A stretch of DNA of 64,000 nucleotides from Nectonema munidae. Taxonomy: Eukaryota > Nematomorpha > Nectonematoida > Nectonematidae. The stretch lies in NCBI GenBank assembly GCA_030549495.1, contig JAUIRK010001031.1:620001-684000 (forward strand). The letters are read 5' to 3'. This document shows, in pieces, positions 11,485 to 22,442 of this stretch (its first letter is position 1; the number at the start of each line of letters is the position of its first letter). The notes below the pieces were generated by a model. The model was not told the origin of the DNA, did no database searches, and saw only the letters and a program-made list of their open reading frames with translations. The position numbers and the translations under genes were made by a program.

Positions 11485-11999
11485 GAATCTTGGAACATTA
11501 TTAATTTCTTCTACAGAACAACAATTAGAAATCATTGAGAACATATAGAGCGACTTGGGAACAATGATCTTACCTTTTTCAGAAGAATTTTTCTTGTTAC
11601 GGGCTTCTAATATCTCTTGTTCATGGGGTAAGCTTTTATTATAGAGTTATATTGCTTAATATTTGGCTTTCTTGTCTTAAAATTATATTTTAATTATAAT
11701 TAATTATTATAATTAATATTATTAATTTTTTGAACTTTCATAAATGCCGTAAAAATAGGTTTACGAGCATTTTAAATTTTAATATTATTCCGATTATGTT
11801 AAAAAATTTCTGTTATGTTTAAAAATTTTAAAATCAATAGAAGCATTAAATTATAAAATAAATTTCATTTTAGGATTTATTTTTTACAAGGAAATTTTTG
11901 ACATAAAATATTCGAAATTAATTTTATTGGAGTTTGAGTTAGTGGATTTTTAAGTTAAACTCAAAATAAAAAATAAGATTTTTGTGTTTTAGAGTTTTA
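11485..11999. other. AT-rich non-coding stretch
   Basis: AT-rich, including runs of 'aattataattaatta'. It may be the left part of the neighbouring piggyBac relic, but no TTAA-bounded terminus was identified. Confidence 0.35.
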
Positions 12000-13015
12000 A
12001 AATATCTGATATACTGGATTTGATCGATAAAGAAGAGACATTAAATATAAGAGTGTATAATGAACCTCTAATAAACTCATGTTCAGTTATTTCAGATGAA
12101 GATTCAGGAGACGAGGATAGTTTTGATTTGAACAATTTTGGCAGTAATCAATTAGCTACATCTCCAATTTTCGACACAAAGAGTGAACATGATTCTGGAG
12201 TTGAATAAGCTTTACATCCATATAAAAAAACCAAAAATGTTAAATGGAATCTTGTATATTTTTCTAAATCTTTGAAAGAAAAGTTTCTACCAATTTGCGG
12301 ACCTTATTATTATGATCAATGGCTTGATATTTTTCATTCACCAAATAATCATTTCGTGTGTGACCATTTTTTTCCTTCTTATGATTTTGTTTAAAAATGA
12401 TTAATTTGAAAAGAAAAGAAAAGTGACTGCAATGATTCGACAAAACCGAACAAAAAACTATCCACTACTGAGTAAATATGAGAAAAAAAAGAAGGTTTTT
12501 ATCAACTTTTTTCAAGTTGAGGAGTTAATTTTTGCCAATGGTTTGACAATAAGTCTATAATCGCAATATCTAATGCGTGTAATGATTAACCTTTGTTTCG
12601 AGTAGCAAGATACTATTCAAAAGAAAAGAGAAAAATGGCGAGATTGTTCAACCAAATATTTTTCATGTTCAATATAAAATTCCCATTAGAGTGAAAAAAT
12701 GGTATTGTCCAATAAATAAGCCATTTGGTTAACATGTGCGTTTCTTAAATCAGACAAATATATAGATTAACTCCAGATCAAAAATATATCATTTAAGTTT
12801 TAGCAGAGCACTAGTGGAAGTGCTTTGTTTAAATTTGGCAAAACTTCACATCCTGCAAAATCTATACGTTTGAATTAAAGTGATGAAGTAAGATATGATA
12901 ATAATCAAGAACATTTTGTTTAATATACTGAGGATAAAAAAGGTTGAGGTGTAGATCGTGTCATACAATGTAAAACATTTAAAGTTGTAGTTCATTTGAA
13001 AAGCTTTGTAAGTTG
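12000..13015 (+). pseudogene. piggyBac transposase relic
   Basis: Pieces of a piggyBac transposase in order but in changing frames. At 12020-12207 lies an acidic start ('SDEDSGDED', 'NNFGSNQL') like the N-terminus of many piggyBac proteins. At about 12599-12720 come RVARYYSK, EIVQPN and IPIRVKKWYCP, corresponding to the family's 'RYSK...I..P..I..YN......RSKKWWWP' block. At about 12840-13010 comes a Cys/His-rich tail ('RLRCRSCHTM', 'FEKLCK') like the C-terminal zinc-binding tail. An intact protein is near 550-600 residues; here about 1 kb remains, with the catalytic middle largely missing and several stops and shifts. Flanking TTAA ends with TIRs were not found. Confidence 0.72.
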
Positions 13016-14178
13016 AATATACAATCCATTTTCATCATTTTTGATTTGAAAAATAGTTCATTTAAGTATATATTATTATTGTTTATTATACACGTAACCT
13101 TATCAAGGTTAGAATTTAGTAGGTATTTACTCTTGACCCTCTCTTTGAGTTGAAGATCAAAAGTATAAAACTCTCAATTGTTACATGTGGTATGTATTCG
13201 CAAGTTATGATATAAAAACAAAGGAGGCATATTAAAATGATTTTTAAATTTCTATGCCTTTTTTAAAATAATACAAAAAGATGATGACAATTACACTACT
13301 CTTTAAGTTTAAAACATCTCGATAAAATTTTTATTGATGATATATAGAAATTTAAACCTTCAAACTTATCTAAAAATATTCTAGTAAACCTTAAATTATA
13401 AGGAGTTGTCTCCTCTGTCCATCCTCTTGAGGTTTTAGAAGATATATAAAATATAAGTTATAATATGAAAACGCCAAAATCATTAGAGGTGGTTGTTTTT
13501 CAACACCTCCCCCCTCCCCTTCAGCCATGAGTCTCTGGTGGAAAGAGAATTTATCTCCAACATCCTTAAATAAAAAAAATAGCTAAAATAAAATGCATGG
13601 ATTACACTCATACATTGAAAAAATAAGCAGTGACATATATTGAAAAATATTTATAAGGAACTTCAGTTTAAAATTCTGGCACAAACAAAACCCCAACAAG
13701 ACCCTGCATTGAAAAACAAAATGAAAAAGGGAATTTGAAAATCATCATAATAATAAATTATCGCATACTCTTCACCAGAAGTACCCTTCTGCCTTAAATG
13801 AGCTAGATGGTCTTCAATAATCGTTGATGTTCTAAACTCGGAATCAAATTCTGAAAAACAACTACCATACAACTCTTCAAATCTAAGTGCAATAAAATTA
13901 TACAACAGATTCAAATTAATGCAAAAACGTACTTTGATTCAGAATCTTTACTCTGAGCTAAAATAAGAAAGATGAATTTAAATATTTAAAGTAAATTTTT
14001 CCACCCATATCGATGCTATCGATACTAAGAAAACATTTTAAGTATATAAATTTTTAAATTGGTTTGTATTAATAGCTTTAAACATGATAAAAGTTTCTAT
14101 TAAATTATTACATTTATTAAAAAATGAAAAATTAGTGTAAATTTCATTATTCAACAAAAATTTTTACTTAGGTTTATT
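13016..14178. other. AT-rich stretch with a possible small exon
   Basis: Mostly featureless. On the minus strand a 13663-13914 frame contains 'EFDSEFRTSTIIEDHLAHLR' preceded by a fair acceptor (gtttttcag) and followed by a possible donor (AGA|GTATGC). It could be a host mini-exon; I do not recognise the product and cannot show it is expressed. A C-rich patch lies near 13508-13520. Confidence 0.25.
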
Positions 14179-14985
14179 CACTGAGAAAAAAATATTGTGA
14201 CATACTAAAAAGATTAGTGAGTAATTTTTATTAAAAAATTTAGTAAATAAATTAGGTTTAATGATAGCATGTCTAAGAGATTAATTTAAAAATACAAATT
14301 ATGGGCCATTCCTCTGAGGTATTCAGTTAAATCACAATTTTCAAAATCATTGACGATGCGTCGGATCCTTCCTGCAGTGTCTTTATATTTCTTTTTGCGA
14401 CCTGGAATTTCAGAACCTGCGGTATACTGCTCCATTATAACTTCATTTCTTACTTGTTCATTCTTCAAAATATCTAAAAAATTCCATATCGTAGGATGAG
14501 AACAACCAAACAGCTGGTTGAACGATCGGAGCCATCCTTCATAAGTATTATTTGTTTTACAGCCACCTTGTTTGTCAGAATCATTACAATTCCATAAATG
14601 GTGATCAAAGCGAGAGCTCGACATTCTAAACGACGGTTTGGTCGTCCAATGCAAGTGTCCTCAACGTAATCTAAGATAGGCTGGGTTTCTTCAGGAAAAT
14701 CGCAATTGTCGATTAAATATTCAAAAGAGCGAACTACTTCTGTGATAGGAACGAAGGCAATAGCTGTAATCATGTGCATTTTTGACGCAAATCCTACGTC
14801 ACTTTCATAGAATTGTTTGAAACCATTTGATTGAATACTTCGAAATATACATTGAAAAAATGAAAGAAGCAGCCTTTTTTTCGCATAAGCATAAACAAGG
14901 AGCAACACATCTCCATTCATAATGCCATGCATTGTGTATAGTTGAGTGAATAATGGACGCACAATTTTAAAAGTTCAGTCTGCAA
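14179..14985 (-). pseudogene. MULE (FLYWCH-type) transposase relic, C-terminal part
   Basis: Minus-strand coding pieces of a Mutator-like transposase of the animal FLYWCH-associated group. First (14474-14985) come TFKIV, RPLFTQLYTMHGIMNGD, then FKQFYESDVGFASKMHMITA, AFVPITEVV and ILDYVEDTCIGRPNRR. Then, in another frame (14286-14640), come NNTYEGWLRSFNQLFGCSHP, TIWNFLD, EQYTAGSEIPGRKKKYKDTA and YLRGMAHNLYF. The order matches the family: DDE core, then the '(N)..EGWH..' helical region, then 'I..L..E.......Q...G......R' and the C-terminal tail. There is a deletion in the middle of the catalytic domain, at least one frameshift, and a stop where glycine of 'DGTFK' is expected. The gene is split by the hAT element at 14986. 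CACTGAG at 14179 may be the element's own end or an unrelated terminus. Confidence 0.85.
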
Positions 14986-15269
14986 TTCAGGGTTGGGGTC
15001 AATTATAACTTTCAATTACAATTACACTTTTATTTACTACCCTTAAACTACAATTATAATTACAATTATGTTAAAAAAAATTTTTCAATGTTAAAAAAAA
15101 ATTTTCAATTACAATTACAATTATGTAATTAATTTTTCTTTCAATTATAATTACCATTACAATTACAACTTCCGATTTATACAAAAATAAGGAAATATAT
15201 TTATTATAGAACAAAAAAATGTAATTAATTTGAAATTGATATTTAAAAAATTTATCGATTCATACAATA

Positions 15270-15396
15270 TCCATGTTTGATCTTAGAAACATTAGCTCCT
15301 CAAATCTCGAATCTGATAAACGGCATCTGTCTGGCCTTATAATTTTGCCAGCAATCGAAAAAAACTCGTTCGCCAGGAGCAGATGATGCAGGAATA
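15270..15396 (-). pseudogene. hAT transposase C-terminal dimerisation motif
   Basis: Reads PASSAPGERVFSIAGKIIRP, then DRCRLSDSRFEELMFLRSN, MDIV, stop. This is the hATC motif ('P.SSA..ER.FS.AG....R...L.....E...FL..N'). It lies directly downstream of the 15399-16220 frame, separated by the stop after ALRY and by a one-base insertion in a T-run (plus-strand A-run near 15360). Confidence 0.85.
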
Positions 15397-15398
15397 GC

Positions 15399-16220
15399 TC
15401 AATAGCGAAGAGCTAGCGTTTTTAACTCAGGATAAATAGATTTATTTTGTTGCCAGAAAATAAGCGGGTCGCTGTCCCCCGGAATTGTTGATTCTTTTAG
15501 ATAAGACTTTGTCTGATACTCAGCCGATGTGCTTGAAAAGTTTGTGTAATCCTTCGCAATGGACTTTGTAGACATGAAATTGAAGAGTTTGCATTTTTTC
15601 TTAGGAGCTTCTGTCACTTGTTGAAGTGTACTTGTTTTATTCAGTGGGACTAACGCTGTAACTTTCTTTTGCAGCAAATGAGTCAGCTCAAGGATTTCCT
15701 GCGGTGTGCACCAATCAGTTTTCCATCTTGGATCAAGAACAGCTGCTAATCGAAAAGCATCACTTTTTTCATATATATTTAAGCGCTTTTCAACTGAGAA
15801 AGAAATATTCGAAACTAGACTCGATTTGTACTGTGAAGATAGCTCAAGTAGTGCAGACTTTATACCTCGAATACAAGGTAACACGAGACTAGATGTTACT
15901 ACGTTTTGTCCTTGGCATTGATTCGTAGCAATTTCAAACGGTGTTAAAACTTCTGTTATTATTTTGATGATATTCATCTCATCTTTGGTCATCTTTCCAA
16001 GAAACTTGATCTTTTCAATTTTCATTGGATCAGCTATTAAAATGGATTTTAGTATCTTGTTAGCACTGCTCCACCTAGTCTCGTTTTTTGCTTGAAACTT
16101 ATGATCTCCTTCAAAAATCTCTGTACATAGGCTTGAATGTCTTATGTGATTAATGATCTTAGACGCTTTATTTATAATAGCTGCAATTTCTTGAGTATTT
16201 TCCAATCCATCTTTAACCAC
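15399..16220 (-). pseudogene. hAT transposase core (zf-BED type)
   Basis: A 273-codon minus-strand frame, the longest in the element. It holds HIRHSSLC, NETRWSSANKIL (the conserved 'TRW.S' signature), ITEVLTPFEIATNQCQG, SLVLPCIRGIKSALL, FRLAAVLDPRWKTDW ('A..LDPR.K') and FWQQNKSIYPELKTLALRY ('W......P.L..LA..Y'). This is the RNase-H-like/helical core of zf-BED hAT transposases, which cut and rejoin hAT ends. The N-terminal third with the zinc finger is not in the same frame, and the C-terminal motif is cut off, so the gene is broken despite the long frame. Confidence 0.88.
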
Positions 16221-16499
16221 AAGTTGAATAAAGTGCTTTAAAATTTAAAAACTAAATCTCGTTAAATAAGAAAGGTTCAGAGCATAAATTTTAAAAGACT
16301 AAAAATGCATGCATAGTGATTAAAATTTTTAAGATATTTTTAAAACCATGTCAAAAAATTGGTATAGTTGTATTTATATACTTTATATAATAAATTAAAA
16401 AACTTTTAATATTAATCAATAATCACAAATTTCTCAAAAGATTCTTGATTAATTTATATTAGTTTTCATATAATGATATAGTCAATAATTAATAGATTT

Positions 16500-16700
16500 T
16501 ACTTTCATATGGGTATGGAAGTTGGAAGATGCAACATACGATCCAGAGACAAACTTATCACAGTTTTTTTTATCAAATGTAAATCAAATGGTACCCAATT
16601 TTTTCAGTTTAAATTGACCGATACTTTTACTTTCCTGAATACTTTTATCCATAATAAAATGGTTGAACACTGGTGGTGGCATTTGATATTTTGCTCAAAA
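16500..16700 (-). pseudogene. decayed BED zinc finger of the same hAT
   Basis: On the minus strand 'CDKFVSGSYVASSNFHTHMK' resembles the second half of a BED-type zinc finger (C..C......S.L..H...H), which in this family binds the element's ends. 'FKLKKLGTI' lies just before it with a stop between. The plus-strand frame at 16509-16718 is its shadow. Confidence 0.6.
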
Positions 16701-17293
16701 TGTTCTATCAAAGCTTGAAGAAGTAAAGAGTAATTATGTCGTGCGAAACTTCCGTCCTAATTTGAAAATCTTCTGTTGATGTCATTCATCAAAGCATTAT
16801 ATTAGATCATATACAAGTGAGTTGAAAATATGGTGCATGTATAAGCACAAGTTTCATTTACAACGAATTGCTTCTATAAATTTTTTCATGTATGAATGAT
16901 TATTGCCGTTTTCAAAGACAAGCTTTATATTTTTGTATCTGTAAATGATGAATGATGAGAGTCAAACTACAGTGACGTCCCACATGTGTTCAATGTAAAG
17001 TAACATAAAAACTAGCTAAAGGGTGAGAAAGAGAGAGCGAGTGAAAATGAGAGAAGCGAGCAACGTTTTGCAAATCAGTGAACACTCAAGATTCTCATAT
17101 CGCCTCCAACATACTCTTCTTATAGTCAAAATAATTGAAAATTGGGGTTTCAATTACAATTATTTTCCAATTATGAGGCTTTAATTACAATTATAATTTC
17201 AATTACACTCTATTTTTTTCTCTATTAGAATTACACTTTAGTTGTAATTAATTTTCAATTACACAATTACAATTATAATTGAACCCAACCCAG

Positions 17294-17317
17294 GTCTGCA
17301 TACCAGTTATTTGCATT
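17294..17317 (-). pseudogene. MULE transposase, piece on the far side of the hAT insertion
   Basis: The minus strand reads NANNWYAD up to the hAT target duplication. Removing the hAT and one copy of GTCTGCA(A/T) brings this next to the TFKIVRPLF piece of 14474-14985, in frame, giving the family's 'W..DGTFK.V..PF' block (with a stop for the glycine). This proves the hAT entered an existing MULE copy. Further upstream MULE sequence is cut off by the repeat starting at 17319. Confidence 0.75.
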
Positions 17318-17318
17318 T

Positions 17319-17455
17319 CAGAGGCGCACATCCTCAAAATTATTAGGGGGCAAATTTTTTTTGAAAATTTCAAAATTACTCGTCTGGAAATACCACGGGA
17401 GACCAAATATTCAAGCAATCCTTTAAAATAGAGTGTATACAGCGCATAAATTTTT
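17319..17455 (+). repeat. CAGGGGCGCAC-family repeat, copy
   Basis: Starts CAGAGGCGCACATCC and runs through 'aaattattagggggcaaatt', 'ctggaaataccacgggagac' and 'aatcctttaaaatagagtgt'. The same sequence, reversed and about 85% alike by eye, is at 24741-24885. It looks like one end of a hAT-type element. Confidence 0.65.
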
Positions 17456-17482
17456 TTTATTAACATAAATTAATACAAAAAT

Positions 17483-18403
17483 TTGAAAAATTCTATAAAT
17501 TTATCAAAAACACGTTTTTAATCTCGATTGGTAATCTTGCATCAGAGGATACTTCTTAATTCAAAAACAGTATATTGATTTGGTTAATGATTTAGTAGGT
17601 CAAAAACTTAAAGCATTCTTCTTGTTATTGAGAGAGTCGTATGTCATGTTAAAAGATTTAACACATATTAATGCCTGAAGTACCGTATTTTTTATATTTT
17701 TATTGTGAAAAACTTGAGCACAAATGGGAAAATGAAAGAAAGACACGTGGTAGTGTTTAGAAGTAGAAAAATTAAGAACAGCAAATTTCACCAACACCAA
17801 TCTCATCTTATAGGAAAAAAGTAACTTTGATTTGAAATCATGTGCCACCTTATTTTGATTTTCAAAAGATCAATTCATGTTGCAACATACAAAGATTAAT
17901 GAATAAAAAAATTATAATGTACCAAAATGATAGTGAGAATTCAAAAATAGATTCCGAATTGATATGTCCATCTATAGCTGGGTCAGAAATCCATTTGATG
18001 TGAAAATTGAAGATATACCTCAGGAAATTTCTGATATCTACCAATTAGAAGAGCAACTAATTGAAATAAAAAATGACAAAGATCTTGAATATGATTTTAA
18101 AACAGAAACTTTGAGTGCTTTCTGGACAAAGATTTATAAAGAAAAATAAGTGGTAGGGTTCCAACCACTTAATGTCCTTCTTCATTTCCCAAAAACGTAT
18201 TTGTTTGACACTTGTTTTTCAGCTCTTATGGCTGTTAAAAATAAATATCGAAATCGTTTATCACCGGAGCAAGACATGCGATGTTGTCTGTCAACAATAA
18301 AATCCCGTTTTGAAGAGCTTTCAAGATATCAATGTTCTCATTAAGTAAAAGTTTGTGTCGTATGTAAAATGGGTCGGCAAATCGAAAAGGTTAAGAACGG
18401 CTG
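17483..18403 (+). pseudogene. hAT transposase (ZBED5/FAM200-like), C-terminal copy
   Basis: Decayed C-terminal half of a hAT transposase of the type domesticated as ZBED5/FAM200 in vertebrates. At 17964-18344 it reads DIPQEISDIYQLEEQLIEIK, FKTETLSAFWTKIYKE, then (past a stop) LNVLLHFPKTYLFDTCFSAL, MAVKNKYRNRLSPEQDMRC, CLSTIKSRFEELS. This matches the family's 'FW......YP.L...A...LLPF.TTYLCE.GFS.L...K.K.RNRL......R..LS...PRI' end. The element's 3' terminus is at 18386-18403 ('aaaggttaagaacggctg', complement of a CAGTGGTTCTCAACC-type end). The first ~455 bp (17483-17937) also occur at 18877-19345. Confidence 0.82.
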
Positions 18404-18429
18404 TTCTAGATAGTATACTGAAACATGTT

Positions 18430-19350
18430 CTAAATGATCATTTTGGAGCCATAAAACCATACCCGATGAGTTGAAAAATGTTCTCAATGAAGTCATAATT
18501 AAAGAGTGTATTTCATTAAAGCAAATGCCTTCAACTCTTATTTGTTTTCAGGTTTATGAAAAAATGATTTTGAAAAACTTTTGCTGCACTCAAACGTGAG
18601 GTGGCTTTCCAAAGGAAAATTTTCCAAGCGACACTATGAAAAGAAATCCAACAATTTCTGCAAAGCAAAAGAGATCACAATACTCCACTGTAATAAATTG
18701 ACAGCTTTTGTAATGAAGCTGGAATCATTGTATTCTTTTAGAAGAAAAATTTTGCTCGATTTTCGAATATATTCGTTAAATACTATTTTCATTAATAAAG
18801 ATGTCGTGGAGGCCATAAAACACCGTGTAGCATATCTTAGCGAAGAAATTTCTCTTAATTTTCCTAGTCTACAAAAATTTGAAAAATTCTATAAATTTAT
18901 CAAAAACATGTTTATAATCTCGATTGGTAATCTTGTATCAGAAAACTTCTTAATTCAAGAACAGTTTATTGATTTGGTTAATGATTGAGGAGGTGCAAAA
19001 CTTAAAGCGATTTTTCGATTTAAATGAGAGAGTCGTATGCTGATGTTGCAAAGATTTAACACATACATAATGCATGAAGTTATACATATTTTTTATAGTT
19101 TTATTGTAAAAAACTTAAGCACAAATGGGAAAATGAAAGAAAAACACGCGATAGCTGTTTAGAAGTAGTAAAATTAAGAAAGAGCAAAACTTGTTCCACC
19201 ACATCACCAATCTATCTTTCATCAGAAGAAAAAAAAGAAACTTTGATTTGAAAAATTATGTGCCACCTTTATTAGTTTCAAAAGATGAAGTTATGTTGCA
19301 AAATCACAAAGATTGGATGAAAAAAGAATTAAAAAAATACCAAAATTAAT
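18430..19350 (+). pseudogene. hAT transposase (ZBED5/FAM200-like), middle part, second copy
   Basis: Holds GAIKPYPDELKNVLNEVI, LLHSNVRWLSKGK (family 'LLLHTEVRWLSRGK', here shifted), CNKLTAFVMKLESL, DVVEAIKHRVAYLSEEI and FIKNMFIISIGNLVSE. This is the part of the transposase that should precede the C-terminal copy at 17483. From 18877 on it repeats 17483-17937 in the same orientation at an offset of 1394 bp. Several stops and shifts. Confidence 0.8.
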
Positions 19351-20144
19351 CACAGAGCAGTCAAAACAAGAATGAATCTGACATTTCCTGGAAGAAAAGT
19401 AGAAATCGTTACAAAAATGAAAAAAATCACTGTTATTTTAAGCAATTATTAATTTTTGGTAAATTCCGAGCAAGTATTTTGATATAATTTTAAAATTATT
19501 TGTTATTGTATGTATTTTTATTTTAAAGGACACAAAATGAATATAAGAAAATATTTGGTGTGAATTATAAAATTTAGAAAGAAAGAATTTAAACTTTAAC
19601 TTTATTTCAATATTTTTTATTCTTATTAATTTTCAATAAAACATGCTATAATTTTTTTTATATAAAAATAGGATGATGTTTTTTATTCAAAATTGTCTTT
19701 TGAAATTTAAAATCGTTTTTTAATTTGGAATTTTTTATATCTATACGGACTTATAATTTCGAATTAAAAATAGTATTATAAATTTTCTACAAAAATTTGG
19801 AAATAAATTTTAGTTTTAATGAATAACTTCAAATTAAATTAAATTTTTATAAACTATACAAATATATCGAGATTAATTGTTTATTTATTCATGAAATTGA
19901 TAAAAAATATCAAATATATAAATATTTTTTGTTTTTTATTTTGATTTTAATAAAAAGTTTTACTAACTTGATTAGTTTAAATAACTAACTTATATACTAC
20001 TTAAATCCGTAGATGCATACTATTTTTTTACTAATTTAGTAGGTAACACTAACTTTGAGATTAGTAAGTTTTACTAACTTGTTAGTGAAAATTTGCACAA
20101 GAGCGTCTACTAATTTAATTAGTAAGTGTAACTAATTTTTTTCT
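19351..20144. other. AT-rich stretch with TTAGTAA words
   Basis: Very AT-rich. From about 19960 it fills with 'ttactaacttagttag'-like words leading to a CAGTG end at 20145-20149. Confidence 0.35.
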
Positions 20145-20149
20145 CAGTG
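20100..20149. repeat. CACTG-type terminus (right-hand)
   Basis: Ends 'actaatttttttctcagtg'. The mirror image CACTGAGAAAAAAAT begins at 14179. Flanking bases share ATT (just left of 14179 and just right of 20149), which could be a 3-bp target duplication as made by CACTA/Chapaev-type elements. Similar ends occur at about 33494 and 46075. Whether 14179 and 20149 are the two ends of one 6-kb element is uncertain. Confidence 0.35.
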
Positions 20150-20927
20150 ATTGAAATTTTAGCAATTTCTATCATATATACACCAAAGTGATTCCTGGCC
20201 GTCTTATGAAATTTGCCTTTATCCTTTATAAGATTAAATGAAAACCGCTCAATTAAAACGATAATTAAATGAAATATTGAAAAATAGAAAGATTACTTGA
20301 TGATTCCAAAATTTGTTTTAGCACAGAGCCACGACCCATTGAAAGAGTTGAGGTGGTGGCTTGAGAAGAAACACTTGCAAGCTAAAAATTGTAACAAAAA
20401 CAAAATTACATTATACAAAAAATTCTAGATACACTCAGTGTTCGAAGATAAGTAAGTCTTATTACAATTATGTAAAATTAAGATATTTAAGGCATTAAAT
20501 TGTAGTTTTAGTTTGTTCGGATAGCGATATTTTGACGAGGGTATATAAAATAAAAGTGATGATGATTACTCGAAATAAGTTGGTTTTACCGTTATATTTC
20601 TATTATAATTGATAAAATCTAATTCAATATGTAATTTATATCCTGTCTTTACCTCAACTCTATTTGAGGAACTTAAATATCATTCCAATCATTTAACTAG
20701 TGCTTGCCAAACTCTTTCAATACCATCTTTTCGGAAAGATCTATCAGCCCAAATGGCACTATACCTACTAAATCTAAAAATTTAGATAAAATAAATTCAT
20801 CATTAGACAAATACATGAAAATCTGCACTTTTGAGGTTTACTTTATTAAATATTCCCTTTCGACAGTGAGCAAGATGTGATTGTTTCAAAAAGAAGCTGT
20901 GATACAAAACTGATTACACTTCCTCTT
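20150..20927. other. AT-rich non-coding stretch
   Basis: No gene. A hAT-like start 'agtgcttgccaaact' occurs at 20699 (compare 44866) without a partner. Confidence 0.3.
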
Positions 20928-21412
20928 AAAATCAGGGTTTCGGAGCCAGAAAAAAATTGTCTGGTTCCGGCTCAGGAGCACAAATAGTTAATAGTCTAGG
21001 GCTTTAATCATCAATAAAAAAATGATTGTATCTATACCACGTATATAATATTTATAAAAAGTAGATTATATAACTACCTAATTGTTTTATTATATGCCTA
21101 CAATTGATAAAGATTATTTACACTTTAATTTTATTATATTTTTATATGCTTATGATTTTACATCAGGCGTAACGTTCATAAAAGAGAGAACATATGCAGA
21201 ATATTACTAGTTTTATAATATAGATATACATTGACAGAGAAAACCATCTTGAATATAAATACTGGATAACTGAAATCCTATCTACTCAAGCTTTTCGATA
21301 AAGAAAGACAAAGGAGCCGAATCGCCTTCTATGAAACTCCCTTGAGACAAAAATGTTAAAGTTCTTCCTTATATCTAAGAAACCTTCCCTTTAGGCTTGG
21401 AAGCTATATTGT
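20928..21412 (+). repeat. long direct repeat, copy 1
   Basis: About 485 bp, repeated at 22443-22872 in the same orientation. It starts 'tcagggtttcggagccagaa', goes through a CT/GA-rich 'ctggttccggctc' block and a long AT-rich stretch, and ends near 'ccctttaggcttggaagct'. The first bases resemble a hAT end of the 'CTCCGACTCC' group. This copy has about 70 extra bases near 21325-21395 relative to copy 2. Confidence 0.7.
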
Positions 21413-22442
21413 ATTCGTTAAGGGCTTGGAATGATATCGTATTCATTACATGTGTATATATTGACAAAAAATAATGTCATGATGAAATAGAGAAAGGTCG
21501 ATTTGCTAAATGGGACGAAAATTATTCAAAAATATCTGGCCACAAATTAACTAAGGTTAAACAGTAATAGCAATTTAAATCTTGAGTGACAAAGGTATTT
21601 TCAGAATCAAATTGAGCATGTTCGATTTGCTGTGTATGAATAAGTTTATTTTAATATAATGAGGAAAAATGTTTCCGATTAAATCACATGTGAAAGCTAA
21701 TTTACTGACAGGTAAAATATTTTGGGTGAATTAATCTTCAAAAGTTGATTTATTAAATAAATTAAAACAAAATAAACCCAAAAAATGTTGAATTTATAAT
21801 ATATTTTCAAGGTTAAATATTTGCCATTAATTGACTGGTTTGATTGATTTTTTGACAGGTTTGATTGATTTTCGTGAAAAATAAATTGAAAATCATTTAG
21901 CGGGTTCAAAGAAGATTTTGTAAAAATATTCAATAGTTTAAGAAAAAAGGGGGGAGGGGCCGTTACTGGGGAAATAAAATAGCCCGTCAAGAATAGGGTT
22001 AAGCTAAGATTATAATTATTATTTCACTAAAATGGAAATCTGAAAATTTTGAATAGGTCAGAGATATCAAAACTGTCTCAGATGCCAATATGTGAAGATT
22101 TAGTCACTACCAGGATAATTTTACATTTAAATTAAAACTTTTGCGTGAAAGCGAAAGTCTTTAGATGAAGAAGATGGACAACATTTTGTAATTGAACAAG
22201 GAACATCATGAATGATTTCATTAGAAGAAAAACACTGGGATTGGTTGACAAATATTCAGGCTGAATATCTCTTCATATAACATTATAACCTGATAATAAA
22301 ATACAGGATACTGATAAAAAAAGCCTAAGATCACCAAGAAGATTGTTTAATCAGAATGCTTTGAGAGCGGAAAACATCTGTTCAAAATATATTCTTTAAA
22401 AAGTTTTTTCGAATAAAAGTACATACTTTATAAAGTATAGAA
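21413..22442. other. spacer between the two direct repeats
   Basis: About 1 kb with no recognisable gene. At 21848-21890 the complement of 'gaaaatcaatcaaacctgtc' occurs, the same word as in the 150-bp tandem array at 61.8-62.8 kb; a shorter form precedes it at 21834. Confidence 0.45.

Larger units (their letters stand above)
14986..17293 (-). mobile_element. hAT transposon inserted in the MULE gene
   Basis: A 2308-bp element with ends CAGGGTTGGGGTCAATT (left) and the complement of CTGGGTTGGGTTCAATT (right). Flanks are GTCTGCAA (14978-14985) and GTCTGCAT (17294-17301), a 7/8 match, as for a hAT target duplication. Long sub-terminal stretches at both ends repeat 'aattacaattataatt' words. The transposase gene (minus strand) has a decayed BED finger near 16505-16560, a good core (15399-16220) and a hATC end (15270-15396). 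Length is near that of a complete small hAT, so this is close to a whole but inactivated copy. Confidence 0.87.
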
